64,000 bases of DNA from Sphingomonas ginkgonis (GTDB lineage: Bacteria > Pseudomonadota > Alphaproteobacteria > Sphingomonadales > Sphingomonadaceae), in contig NZ_RWJF01000001.1 in NCBI RefSeq assembly GCF_003970925.1, positions 1,916,501 to 1,980,500 of the forward strand, in the 5' to 3' direction. Each line of letters begins with the position of its first letter. Within the stretch, counting starts at the first letter, position 1. A model generated the notes under the pieces. The model was not told where the DNA came from, ran no database searches, and saw nothing but the letters and a program-made list of their open reading frames with translations. Made by a program: the position numbers and the translations under genes. Positions 28,400-36,414 of the stretch are shown here, piece by piece.

Positions 28400-28567
28400 A
28401 TGAGCGAGTGGGGGTCGACGCTGCTGGCGCTGGCGATGATCGGCGCCGTGATCCTGCTGCTGGGCGGCATCCGCGCAGCGCGCTCTGCCGCGAGCCGCCA
28501 GCAGGGTCTCCTGATGATCGCCGCCGCCATCGTGATCATCGGCAACGTGCTGATCTGGACGTTGTAG
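28400..28567 (+). CDS. Small two-helix membrane protein (55 residues)
   Basis: A short frame from ATG 28400 to TAG 28567 encodes 55 residues. Two hydrophobic segments (about residues 7-23 and 37-53) flank a positively charged hairpin, RAARSAASRQQG, as in small inner-membrane proteins with both ends outside. GGCAGGG sits just before the ATG. It is divergent from the 85-residue helical protein gene. No family is recognised. Confidence 0.6.
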   Translation: MSEWGSTLLALAMIGAVILLLGGIRAARSAASRQQGLLMIAAAIVIIGNVLIWTL

Positions 28568-28610
28568 CGATGGCCGTCCCGGCCTACGCAGCGCGAGTGA
28601 GCGCCGAAGC

Positions 28611-29258
28611 CTAGCGCGTCGTTCCCAGCCGCATGTCGAGATAGCCGTCGACGCTCTTCATCAAGAGGTCGAGCTCGTTGGCGAAGAAGTGGTTCGCGCC
28701 CGGGATCAGGTCGTGGTGGATGGTGATGTGCTTCTGGGTGCGCAGCTTGTCGACCAGCTTCTGCACCGCGCTCGGGGTCACCACCTCGTCGGCCTCGCCC
28801 TGGATGATGATGCCCGACGAGGGGCAGGGGGCAAGGAAGCTGAAGTCGTACATGTTGGCCGGCGGCGCGATCGAGATGAAGCCCTTGATCTCCGGCCGGC
28901 GCATCAGCAGCTGCATGCCGATCCAGGCGCCGAAGCTGACTCCGGCGACCCAGGTCTGCTCAGCCTCGGGATGGATCTGCTGGACCCAGTCGAGCGCGCT
29001 CGCCGCGTCGGACAGCTCGCCCACGCCATTGTCAAACAGGCCCTGGCTCTTGCCGACCCCGCGGAAGTTGAAGCGGAGAGTCGCGAAGCCGCGGCCGACG
29101 AAGTCCTTGTGGAGCAGCTGGACGATCTTGTTGTTCATCGTCCCGCCCGCCTGCGGGTGGCTGTGCAGGATCAATGCGACCGGCGCCCGCGGCCGCGGTC
29201 CTGGCGTGAAGCGCCCTTCGAGACGACCCTCGGGTCCGGGAAAGATCACTTCAGGCAT
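28611..29258 (-). CDS. Alpha/beta hydrolase (dienelactone hydrolase-like)
   Basis: A 215-residue cytosolic hydrolase. The nucleophile elbow is GVSFGAW (Ser108), preceded by NFRGVGKSQG and LILHSHPQAGG; the acid is likely the Asp of GEADEVVTPS and the His is in GANHFF. The family includes small-ester and dienelactone hydrolases, but the substrate is unknown. It is divergent from the cysteine desulfurase genes, with 93 bases between the starts. Confidence 0.85.
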   Translation of the reverse strand: MPEVIFPGPEGRLEGRFTPGPRPRAPVALILHSHPQAGGTMNNKIVQLLHKDFVGRGFATLRFNFRGVGKSQGLFDNGVGELSDAASALDWVQQIHPEAEQTWVAGVSFGAWIGMQLLMRRPEIKGFISIAPPANMYDFSFLAPCPSSGIIIQGEADEVVTPSAVQKLVDKLRTQKHITIHHDLIPGANHFFANELDLLMKSVDGYLDMRLGTTR

Positions 29259-29351
29259 AAGGGTTCGCGCTCACAAGACGGTGACGAGGACAGGGCGGCG
29301 CCTATATAGGCAGGCGTAACATTATCGCAATCGGCGGATTACGGGGCCAAA

Positions 29352-30422
29352 TTGAGCGCGCGAATTTATCTCGACCATGCCGCGACGACGCCGGTCTTGC
29401 CGGCGGCACGGGCGGCGGTGGCCGAGGCGTTCGAGCGTTGGGCCAATCCGAGCAGTCCGTACGCCGAGGGGCGCGCCGCAAGGGCCGCGCTCGAGCAGGC
29501 GCGCGAGCGGGTCAAGGCCGCGCTCGACTGGCGGCATGACGTCATCTTCACCTCCGGCGCGAGCGAGGCGCTGGCGATCGCACTGCGCGGCGAGCAGCGT
29601 CCGACGCTCATTTCGGCGGTTGAGCATGACGCGGTGTTCCGCGCCGCGCCGGGCGCCGAGCTGCTGGCGATCGGAGAGAAGGGGGCGATTGACCGCGACC
29701 GGCTCGCGGCATGGCTGGGCGCGAACACTGGCGGGATCGTCGCCATCCAGCATGTGAATTCCGAAACGGGCGTGGTGCAGCCCGTGGACGATCTTGCCCG
29801 CGAGGTGCGCGAGGCTGGCGGGATCCTCCTCTCCGACTGCTCGCAGAGCGCAGGCAAAATCCCGTTGCCCGACGCCGACCTGATCGCGCTGTCGGCGCAC
29901 AAGTTCGGCGGGCCGCCGGGCATCGGAGCGCTGCTGGTCCGCGACCTTGCTTCGCTCCGCCCGACCGGCGGGCAGGAGCGGGGCTATCGGGCGGGGACGC
30001 AGAACCTGCCCGGCATCGCTGGAATGGTGGCGGCGCTGGAAGCGGGTGCGACCGACGATTGGCTCGGGCTGCTGCGCCAGCCACTTCGCGACATAAACCA
30101 TCGTCTCCAGGCAGCCGGCGCGACCATTCAACCGCCGGACGCCTTCACCTCCGGACACATCATAGCCATCACCATGCCAGGGGTCAGCGCGGAGGCGCAG
30201 GTCGTCCAGCTCGATCTGGCCGGGATCGCCGTCTCGGCCGGGAGCGCCTGCTCCAGCGGGAGCATGAAGCCGAGCCGCACGCTAAAGGCGTTCGGCGTGC
30301 CCGACCAGGACGCCGCCTGTACCATCCGGGTCAGCGTCGGCTGGACGACGACTCCAGCGGACCTGGAGCGGTTCGTCGAGGCCTGGACCTCTATCGCCCG
30401 GCGGAGCGCCAGGGAGGCATGA
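29352..30422 (+). CDS. Cysteine desulfurase family protein, first copy
   Basis: A 356-residue class V PLP aminotransferase of the NifS/IscS type. It opens IYLDHAATTPV, binds PLP through the Lys of SAHKFGGPPG (about residue 184), and has the persulfide Cys in SAGSACSSGSMKPS (about residue 300). The TTG at 29352 gives MSARIYLDHAATT and no better start is present. Its stop overlaps the ATG of a second desulfurase (ATGA). Together with the ferredoxin downstream this looks like an iron-sulfur or tRNA-thiolation sulfur supply operon. Confidence 0.87.
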   Translation: MSARIYLDHAATTPVLPAARAAVAEAFERWANPSSPYAEGRAARAALEQARERVKAALDWRHDVIFTSGASEALAIALRGEQRPTLISAVEHDAVFRAAPGAELLAIGEKGAIDRDRLAAWLGANTGGIVAIQHVNSETGVVQPVDDLAREVREAGGILLSDCSQSAGKIPLPDADLIALSAHKFGGPPGIGALLVRDLASLRPTGGQERGYRAGTQNLPGIAGMVAALEAGATDDWLGLLRQPLRDINHRLQAAGATIQPPDAFTSGHIIAITMPGVSAEAQVVQLDLAGIAVSAGSACSSGSMKPSRTLKAFGVPDQDAACTIRVSVGWTTTPADLERFVEAWTSIARRSAREA

Positions 30423-31540
30423 TCTACCTCGACTATCAGGCGACCACGCCGCTCGCGCCCGAGGCCAAGGCGGCGATGCTTCCCTGGCTCGCCCAGTTCG
30501 CCAATCCGCACAGCTCGAGCCGTGCCGGGCGCGAGGCGGCGGCAGCGATCGAGGTGGCGCGCGGGCAGGTCGCGGCATTGCTCCCGCCGGGCGGAACGAC
30601 GGTCTTCACCTCCGGCGCCACCGAGGCGCTCAACTGGGCGCTCAAGGGAGTGGCGGCGAACGCTGCGGCGGGGCGGAAGCGGATCGTCACGCTGGCAACG
30701 GAGCATGCCGCGGTGCTCGACAGCGTCGGCTGGTTGGCCGGCCAAGGCCTGGAGGTGATCGTGCTTCCTGTCGAACCGGACGGGCTGGTCGACCTCGACG
30801 ACGTGCGCGCGGCGGTCGACGAGCGAACCGCGCTGGTCGCGGCGATGCTGGTCAACAACGAGATCGGGGTGATCCAGCCGATCGCCGAGATCGCCACGAT
30901 CGCGCACGAGACGGGCGCGCTGATGCTGTGCGACGCGGTCCAGGGGTTCGGGCGGCTCAAGCTGCCGCCGGGACCCGACCTGTTCGCCGTGTCCGCACAC
31001 AAGGTCCATGGCCCGAAGGGCATCGGCGCGCTGTGGATCGGTCCCGGCGTGACGGCGCCCGAGCCGCTGCTCCACGGCGGCGGGCAGGAGCAAGGACTAC
31101 GCTCGGGCACGCTCTCGCCGATGCTGTGCGCCGGCTTCGGGGCGGCGGCGAAGCTTGCCGCGCGTTGCCGGGCGGACGATCTCGCCCTTGTGGACCGGCT
31201 GTGGGCCGCGGCGCGAGAGGCACTCGGGCCGGGCTGGATCGTCAACGGCAGCAGCGAGGCCCGCCACCGGGGCAACCTCAACCTGCGTCGCGACGGGCTC
31301 GACACCGCCCGCCTCCTGTCGGAGCTGCGCGGAATCGCATTCAGCCTCGGAAGCGCCTGCGCGAGCGGCTCGGGACGCCCCAGCCATGTGCTGCGCGCGC
31401 TCGGGCTCAGCGATCGGGAGGCGCGATCGAGCATCCGGCTCGGCTTCGGCCGCTACACGATGGAAGCCGAGCTGGTTTCGGCCTGTCGTTCCATCGCGCA
31501 AGCCGCCGAAGTCCAGTCGCCGCTGAGCGTGCGGGCATGA
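30419..31540 (+). CDS. Cysteine desulfurase family protein, second copy
   Basis: A 373-residue NifS/IscS-type enzyme, related to but clearly diverged from the gene before it. It starts MIYLDYQATTPLAPEAK, with TSGATEALNWALKG, the PLP Lys in SAHKVHGPKG (about residue 194), and the Cys loop in SLGSACASGSGRPSH (about residue 314). All catalytic residues are present. The ATG overlaps the previous stop, and its own stop overlaps the ferredoxin start, so the three genes are translationally coupled. Confidence 0.9.
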   Translation: MIYLDYQATTPLAPEAKAAMLPWLAQFANPHSSSRAGREAAAAIEVARGQVAALLPPGGTTVFTSGATEALNWALKGVAANAAAGRKRIVTLATEHAAVLDSVGWLAGQGLEVIVLPVEPDGLVDLDDVRAAVDERTALVAAMLVNNEIGVIQPIAEIATIAHETGALMLCDAVQGFGRLKLPPGPDLFAVSAHKVHGPKGIGALWIGPGVTAPEPLLHGGGQEQGLRSGTLSPMLCAGFGAAAKLAARCRADDLALVDRLWAAAREALGPGWIVNGSSEARHRGNLNLRRDGLDTARLLSELRGIAFSLGSACASGSGRPSHVLRALGLSDREARSSIRLGFGRYTMEAELVSACRSIAQAAEVQSPLSVRA

Positions 31541-31872
31541 GCGTGACGGTCACCTTCCTGCGCGCCGACGGCAGCTTCGATCGCGAGGTCACCGTCGAGC
31601 CGGACCGCAGCTTGCTGGAGATTGCGCAGGCCGCCGGGCAGCCGCTCGAAGGGACTTGCGAGGGGCAGATGGCCTGCTCGACCTGCCATGTTCATGTCGC
31701 CGCGGCTGATTTCGACCGCCTTCCGCCGGCGAGCGACGAGGAGGACGACCTGCTCGACCTCGCGGCGGACGTGAGGCGGACCAGCCGGCTTGCTTGCCAG
31801 ATCAGGCTCACGCCAGAACTGGGCTCGCTGACCGTTCGCATTCCGAACGCGGTGACCGACTGGAACCGCTGA
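31537..31872 (+). CDS. Adrenodoxin-type [2Fe-2S] ferredoxin
   Basis: A 111-residue ferredoxin with cluster ligands Cys41, Cys47, Cys50 and Cys87 (CEGQMACSTC and LACQIRL), the spacing of the adrenodoxin/Isc class. It would carry single electrons to iron-sulfur assembly or to a hydroxylase. Coupling to two cysteine desulfurases (ATGA overlap) favours a role in iron-sulfur cluster assembly. The remaining isc or suf scaffold genes are not in this window. Confidence 0.93.
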   Translation: MSVTVTFLRADGSFDREVTVEPDRSLLEIAQAAGQPLEGTCEGQMACSTCHVHVAAADFDRLPPASDEEDDLLDLAADVRRTSRLACQIRLTPELGSLTVRIPNAVTDWNR

Positions 31873-32035
31873 TCCGAGTGGCACCGGCAACGCTTCGACC
31901 CAGTGCTCGCTTCGTGGGGTAAGTGGCGGAATTTCGTCGCCAATCCGCTTCCGCCCATCGTCCGCCAGTGCAACAGCCGGAGGTCATGATCGTTCTTCCC
32001 GAGGGCTAGTCACAGCCTCACCGGAAGGAATTGCC

Positions 32036-32398
32036 ATGATCAAGCGAGCCTTGTTTGCCGTCGCTCTGGGAGGTCTCGTCGCATCCGCCGCCTCTGCACA
32101 GCAGAACATGCCGAGTGGAAGTAGCAGTTCGCAGCCGACCACCACCACCGTTCCGCCGCCGATCACCACGCCCAGTAGCCCGTCGACCAGCGCGCCGGAC
32201 CCGAGCATGCCGCCGGACATGGGCAACATGAACAGCTCCACGCCGGACATGAATACCCCGGGCGCCGGAATGTCGAGCAGCCCGACCATGTCCAGCCACC
32301 GGATGATGGCCAGAAGCCATCGCAGTTCGTCGCGCCACTGCACGACCCACATGCGGCACGGCAAGAAGGTGCGGAGCTGCAGCACCCGCCACCGCTAG
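32036..32398 (+). CDS. Exported Met/His/Ser-rich low-complexity protein
   Basis: A 120-residue protein with a signal peptide (MIKRALFAVALGGLVASAASA, cleavage before QQN). The mature part is Ser/Thr/Pro-rich, then Met-rich (PDMGNMNSSTPDMNTPG), and ends in a basic tail rich in His, Arg and Cys (HCTTHMRHGKK and CSTRHR). AAGGAA precedes the ATG. No family is recognised. Clustered Met, His and Cys in an exported protein could bind copper or another soft metal, which is inference only. A GC-rich hairpin follows at 32416-32443. Confidence 0.7.
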   Translation: MIKRALFAVALGGLVASAASAQQNMPSGSSSSQPTTTTVPPPITTPSSPSTSAPDPSMPPDMGNMNSSTPDMNTPGAGMSSSPTMSSHRMMARSHRSSSRHCTTHMRHGKKVRSCSTRHR

Positions 32399-32415
32399 AC
32401 TGGCGATCAGACCGT

Positions 32416-32443
32416 CGGCGGCGGGAGGTTGAACCCGCCGCCG
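32416..32443 (+). terminator. GC-rich hairpin after the Met/His-rich gene
   Basis: Ten-pair stem CGGCGGCGGG / CCCGCCGCCG with an eight-base loop, 17 bases after the stop. There is no T tract, so it may stop transcription only weakly or with Rho. Its right arm overlaps the putative promoter of the SRP RNA. Confidence 0.4.
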
Positions 32444-32457
32444 CTCTCCGCCATATG
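32429..32457 (+). promoter_or_regulatory. ffs: Candidate promoter of the SRP RNA gene
   Basis: TTGAAC (32429-32434) and CATATG (32452-32457) are separated by 17 bases. The expected start falls at about 32464, which coincides with the first paired base of the SRP RNA. That coincidence supports the call. Confidence 0.55.
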
Positions 32458-32464
32458 CGCGTCC

Positions 32465-32553
32465 GGGAGTCGGGCGGACGGGCTTGTCGCCAACCTGGTC
32501 AGGTCCGGAAGGAAGCAGCCACAACGATTTCGGTCCGGGTCGTTCCGGCTCCC
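32465..32553 (+). ncRNA. ffs: Signal recognition particle RNA (4.5S type)
   Basis: The Ffh-binding domain IV is unmistakable at about 32499-32520: GGTCAGGTCCGGAAGGAAGC with the asymmetric and symmetric internal loops. The ends pair over nine bases, GGGAGTCGG (32465-32473) with CCGGCTCCC (32545-32553), closing a long hairpin of about 89 bases; the true ends may lie a few bases further out. It guides Ffh/FtsY-dependent membrane targeting. Its place just upstream of dnaX-ebfC is the usual order in alphaproteobacteria. Confidence 0.95.
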
Positions 32554-32622
32554 ACCCTCCACGATAATGACGGCCCGCCGTTACGCTGGAACGGCCCGCG
32601 TTCAGCGCTTACATCCGAGCCG

Positions 32623-34287
32623 ATGAACGACGAATCGCCCGGGCTCGGGCTTGATCTTCCGGAACCTGCCGCACCGGCCGCCGCGTCGCCCTACCGGGTG
32701 CTCGCCCGCAAATATCGTCCGCAGAACTTCCACGAGCTGATCGGCCAGGATGCCATGGTCCGGACGCTGGGCAACGCGATCGCCTCGGGGCGGATCGCCC
32801 ATGCCTTCCTGCTGACCGGCGTCCGCGGGGTAGGCAAGACCTCGACCGCGCGGCTGGTCGCCAAGGCGCTCAACTGCATCGGCCCGGACGGGCAGGGTGG
32901 GCCGACGATCGATCCCTGCGGGGTCTGCGAGCCGTGCCGGGCGATCACGGAGGGCCGCTTCATCGACGTCATCGAGATGGACGCCGCCTCCAACACCGGG
33001 GTCGACGACGTCCGCGAGATCATCGAGAGCGTGCGCTACGCGGCGGTCTCGGCGCGCTACAAGATCTACATCATCGACGAAGTGCACATGCTCACCAAGA
33101 ACGCCTTCAACGCGCTGTTGAAGACGCTTGAGGAGCCGCCGCCGCACGTGAAGTTCCTGTTCGCCACCACCGAGGTCGCCAAGGTGCCGGTGACGGTCCT
33201 CTCGCGCTGCCAGCGCTTCGACCTTCGGCGAATCCCCGCCGAGGCCCTCGCGGCCCATTTCGCGCGGGTCGCCGCGGCCGAGCAGATCGACGTCGAGCCC
33301 GAGGCACTCGCCGTGGTCGCCCGCGCGGCCGAGGGATCCGCCCGCGACGGCCTGTCGATACTCGACCAGGCAATCGCGCACGGCTCGGGAACGATCACGG
33401 CGACCGAGGTTAGGCAGATGCTCGGCCTCGCCGACCGAGGCCGGGTGCGTGACCTGTTCGCCGCCTTGCTCGCGGGCGACGCAGGCGCGGTGCTCGGCCA
33501 GCTGGACGAAGCCTATTCGCTGGGGATCGACCCGGCCTCGCTGATGCGAGGGTTGATGGAGACGGTTCACACGGTGACCCGCGCCAAGGCGGGCGGCGCC
33601 GGTGACGTGCTCCAGTCGGCCGAGGAGCGCGAGGCCGCGGGCGAGTGGGCCGGGCGGCTCGGATGGGCCGTGCTGCACCGGCTCTGGCAGATGATGCTCA
33701 AGGGCCTTTCCGACATCGGCCAGGCGCCCGACCCGCACGAGGCCGCCGCGATGGCGCTGCTGCGCCTGGTCCATGCCGCCGAGCTGCCCGATCCTGCGGC
33801 CGTTCTCGGCCGACTGCAGAACGGAGAAGCGGTCGCGGCGGTGCTCTCGCGACAGGCTTCCGCCCCGGCGTCGGCGCCGGTCGCCGAGGTTCGTCCCGCC
33901 GCCCCTCCGCCGGTCGAGCCGGCCCAGCCACGAAACCTCCGCGAAGTCATCGAACTGGTCGAGAAAGAGGGACGGGCGCTGTTAGCGCAGCAGCTCCACG
34001 ACCAGGTCGGGCTGGTGAGGCTCGCGCCGGGCGAGCTGGTCGTCCACCCCCAGCGGCCGCTCGGCTCGGACTGGGCGCGCGATCTCGCCGCGGTGCTGAA
34101 GGCGGCCAGCGGCTCCACCTGGGCCGTCAGCCTATCGGACGATGCCGCCGAGCCCTCGCTGCTCGACCAAGATCGGATCGCCGAACAGCGCGCCCGGGAT
34201 GCCGTGCTGGCGGAACCAATGGTGGCAGCAGTGTTTGCATCTTTTCCGGACGCCACGCTAACGTCCATCATCGCCAAAGAGGCCTGA
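32623..34287 (+). CDS. dnaX: DNA polymerase III subunits gamma/tau
   Basis: DnaX is the ATPase core of the clamp loader and links the polymerase cores. The 554-residue protein has Walker A GVRGVGKT (residues 66-73), a zinc module formed by Cys85, Cys99, Cys102 and Cys105, Walker B IYIIDEVHML, FLFATTEVAKVP and the arginine-finger SRCQRF. A Pro/Ala-rich linker (about 410-455) leads to the tau-specific C-terminus. I saw no obvious A-rich slippery site for a gamma frameshift product. The start at 32623 gives the usual short N-terminus. The ebfC gene follows after five bases. Confidence 0.95.
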   Translation: MNDESPGLGLDLPEPAAPAAASPYRVLARKYRPQNFHELIGQDAMVRTLGNAIASGRIAHAFLLTGVRGVGKTSTARLVAKALNCIGPDGQGGPTIDPCGVCEPCRAITEGRFIDVIEMDAASNTGVDDVREIIESVRYAAVSARYKIYIIDEVHMLTKNAFNALLKTLEEPPPHVKFLFATTEVAKVPVTVLSRCQRFDLRRIPAEALAAHFARVAAAEQIDVEPEALAVVARAAEGSARDGLSILDQAIAHGSGTITATEVRQMLGLADRGRVRDLFAALLAGDAGAVLGQLDEAYSLGIDPASLMRGLMETVHTVTRAKAGGAGDVLQSAEEREAAGEWAGRLGWAVLHRLWQMMLKGLSDIGQAPDPHEAAAMALLRLVHAAELPDPAAVLGRLQNGEAVAAVLSRQASAPASAPVAEVRPAAPPPVEPAQPRNLREVIELVEKEGRALLAQQLHDQVGLVRLAPGELVVHPQRPLGSDWARDLAAVLKAASGSTWAVSLSDDAAEPSLLDQDRIAEQRARDAVLAEPMVAAVFASFPDATLTSIIAKEA

Positions 34288-34292
34288 CGACC

Positions 34293-34625
34293 ATGCCTGA
34301 AATGCCAGACTTCAACGCCATCATGGAAATGGCCCAGAACGCCCAGGCTGAGTTGCAGAAGGCTCAGGACAATCTCGACAAGATCGAGGTCGAGGGAAGC
34401 GCCGGTGGCGGACTGGTCAAGGTGCGCGCGAGTGCCAAGGGACGCATCATCGCGGTCGACATCGACGAGAGCCTGCTGCAACCGTCCGAGAAGACGATGG
34501 TCGAGGACCTCGTTGCGGCCGCGCTGAACGACGCTCGTTCCAAGGCGGACGCCGCCGCCGGCGACGAGATGCAGAAGATCAGCGCGGGCATCCCGGTACC
34601 CCCCGGGTTTAAACTGCCGTTCTAA
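34293..34625 (+). CDS. ebfC: YbaB/EbfC family nucleoid-associated protein
   Basis: A 110-residue small DNA-binding dimer of the YbaB/EbfC family. It has the family pattern of a Met/Gln/Glu-rich N-terminal helix (MEMAQNAQAELQKAQDNLDKIEVEG), a central GGGLVKVRASAKG sheet, and a C-terminal helix ending GIPVPPGFKLPF. It follows dnaX after five bases, the standard arrangement (dnaX-ybaB, often with recR). recR is not next here; an intrinsic terminator closes the operon. Confidence 0.93.
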   Translation: MPEMPDFNAIMEMAQNAQAELQKAQDNLDKIEVEGSAGGGLVKVRASAKGRIIAVDIDESLLQPSEKTMVEDLVAAALNDARSKADAAAGDEMQKISAGIPVPPGFKLPF

Positions 34626-34632
34626 ACTTTCC

Positions 34633-34658
34633 GGCTGAAATCAGCCAATTTTCTTCTT
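34633..34658 (+). terminator. Probable intrinsic terminator after ebfC
   Basis: GGCTG-AAAT-CAGCC (34633-34646) forms a short hairpin followed by AATTTTCTTCTT. It lies seven bases after the ebfC stop. The stem is only five pairs, extendable by one A-T pair, so efficiency may be moderate. Confidence 0.6.
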
Positions 34659-34678
34659 GCTTGTGCGGTGATCCCGCT

Positions 34679-34709
34679 CCAATTTGAACCCGCTTGGGTT
34701 CAAAATTGG
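34679..34709. promoter_or_regulatory. Large palindrome before the acyl-CoA synthetase, candidate operator
   Basis: CCAATTTGAACCC, four bases GCTT, then GGGTTCAAAATTGG: a near-perfect inverted repeat with 13-14 base arms (one extra T on the right). It ends ten bases before the GTG start, overlapping where a promoter or leader would be. The shape suits a dimeric repressor of TetR or GntR type, as found upstream of fatty-acid genes, but it could also act as an RNA hairpin. Confidence 0.55.
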
Positions 34710-34719
34710 GAGAGAAACC

Positions 34720-36327
34720 GTGCTGCGCCTCGGGGCGATGCAGGAATGGCCGCTGCGCCTGATGCGGCTGGTCGATCATGCCGAGCGTGCCAACGCCCGC
34801 CAAGAGATCGTGTCTTCCTGGCCGGATGGACGGGTGACCCGCACCAGCTGGGGGCAAGTCGCGCACGATGCCCGGCGGATGGCGCAGGCACTCCAGCGGC
34901 TGGGCATGCGCAAGGGCGACCGGATCGCGACCCTGGCGATGAACCATGATCGCCACCTCGTCGGCTGGTACGGCGCGGCCGGGATGGGCGGCGTCCTTCA
35001 CACCCTCAATCCTCGCCTCTCGGACGAGCACCTCGTCTTCATCGCCAACCATGCCGAGGACCGGGTCCTCGTGTACGACCGCAGCTTCGCGCCGCTCGTG
35101 TCGCGGCTGAAGCCGTTCTGGCGGACGATCGAGCATTACATCTGCTTCGATGACGAGTTCCCGGCCTGGCTCGACGCCGAGACGGGCGATTACGCCTGGG
35201 TGGGCGGCGACGAGCGCGACCCCTGCGGCCTCTGCTACACCAGCGGGACGACCGGCGAGCCCAAGGGCGTGCTCTACGAGCACCGCTCGACCGTCCTCCA
35301 CGCGCTGGCCGAGATCCAGCCCGACTGCTTCGACCTGTCGGCCCGCTCCGTGGTGGCGCCGATCGTTCCCATGTTCCACGCCAATGCGTGGGGCATTCCG
35401 TGGGCGGCGCCGCTGACCGGCTGCAAGCTCGTCCTTTCGGCGGACTTCGATCCCGGCCGGATCGCCGAGCTGTTCCGGGAGGAGGCCGTCACACACAGCG
35501 CCGCGGTCCCGACCGTCTGGCTCGAGATGATCAAGCATGTCGAGGAAACGGGGGCCAGCCTCGGATCGCTGGAGAAGGTCACAATCGGCGGTTCGGCAGC
35601 GCCGCGCGCGATGATCGACTGGTTCCGCCGCCGCGGGATCACGGTCGGCCATGCCTGGGGAATGACCGAGCTGTCGCCAATTGGCACGCTCGCCGGGCCG
35701 CCTGCCGAATGGGACATGATGACCGATATCGAGCAGCTCGACTATGCCGCCCGGCAGGGGCGGACGCTGTTCGGGGTCGAGCTCCGCACCGTCGATGACC
35801 AGGGCCGCGAACTGCCGCGTGACGGGGTCAGCAGCGGCATGCTTCAGGCGCGCGGCGCCTGGGTGGTCCAGCGCTACTTTAAGGCTCCGGCCGACGCTAT
35901 CGACGCGGACGGCTGGTTCGACACCGGCGACGTCGCCACGCTCCACCCCGACGGCTCGATGCAGATCACCGACCGGGCCAAGGACGTCATTAAGTCCGGG
36001 GGCGAGTGGATCAGCTCGATCGAGCTGGAGAATGCGGCGGTGGGCTGCCCGGGCGTGGCCGAGGCCGCCGCGATCGGTCTTCCGCATCCCAAGTGGGACG
36101 AGCGCCCCTTGCTCTGCATCGTCCGTCAGCCGGAGAGCCGGCTGTCCGAGGCGCAGGTCCGCGCGCATCTCGTCGGCCGGATCCCGCGCTGGTGGCTGCC
36201 CGACGCGATCGAGTTCGTCGACTCGCTGCCGCACACCGCCACGGGGAAGCTCAGCAAGAAGGATCTTCGCGAGCAGTTCGCCGACTATGTGTTCCCCGGC
36301 GCCGAGCGGATGATCGGGCGCGCCTAG
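34720..36327 (+). CDS. Fatty-acid--CoA ligase (AMP-binding)
   Basis: A 535-residue adenylate-forming enzyme that activates a fatty or related acid to its CoA ester. It has the AMP-binding motif [14 protein letters not shown], the [14 protein letters not shown] block, [16 protein letters not shown], the hinge [17 protein letters not shown], and the catalytic Lys in [13 protein letters not shown]. The profile matches medium/long-chain acyl-CoA synthetases (FadD-like, AlkK type). GGGAGAG precedes the GTG at 34720; an ATG at 34738 and a TTG at 34684 are also in frame. The palindrome at 34679-34709 is directly upstream. Confidence 0.9.
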   Translation: MLRLGAMQEWPLRLMRLVDHAERANARQEIVSSWPDGRVTRTSWGQVAHDARRMAQALQRLGMRKGDRIATLAMNHDRHLVGWYGAAGMGGVLHTLNPRLSDEHLVFIANHAEDRVLVYDRSFAPLVSRLKPFWRTIEHYICFDDEFPAWLDAETGDYAWVGGDERDPCGLCYTSGTTGEPKGVLYEHRSTVLHALAEIQPDCFDLSARSVVAPIVPMFHANAWGIPWAAPLTGCKLVLSADFDPGRIAELFREEAVTHSAAVPTVWLEMIKHVEETGASLGSLEKVTIGGSAAPRAMIDWFRRRGITVGHAWGMTELSPIGTLAGPPAEWDMMTDIEQLDYAARQGRTLFGVELRTVDDQGRELPRDGVSSGMLQARGAWVVQRYFKAPADAIDADGWFDTGDVATLHPDGSMQITDRAKDVIKSGGEWISSIELENAAVGCPGVAEAAAIGLPHPKWDERPLLCIVRQPESRLSEAQVRAHLVGRIPRWWLPDAIEFVDSLPHTATGKLSKKDLREQFADYVFPGAERMIGRA

Positions 36328-36414
36328 GCGCAGCCGCATGGAACTGGAAAAAGCGCTTCGCATCTCCTAAGTGCGGCGGCGAAATCCCACATCATCCAAG
36401 GATCATGCGACCCC

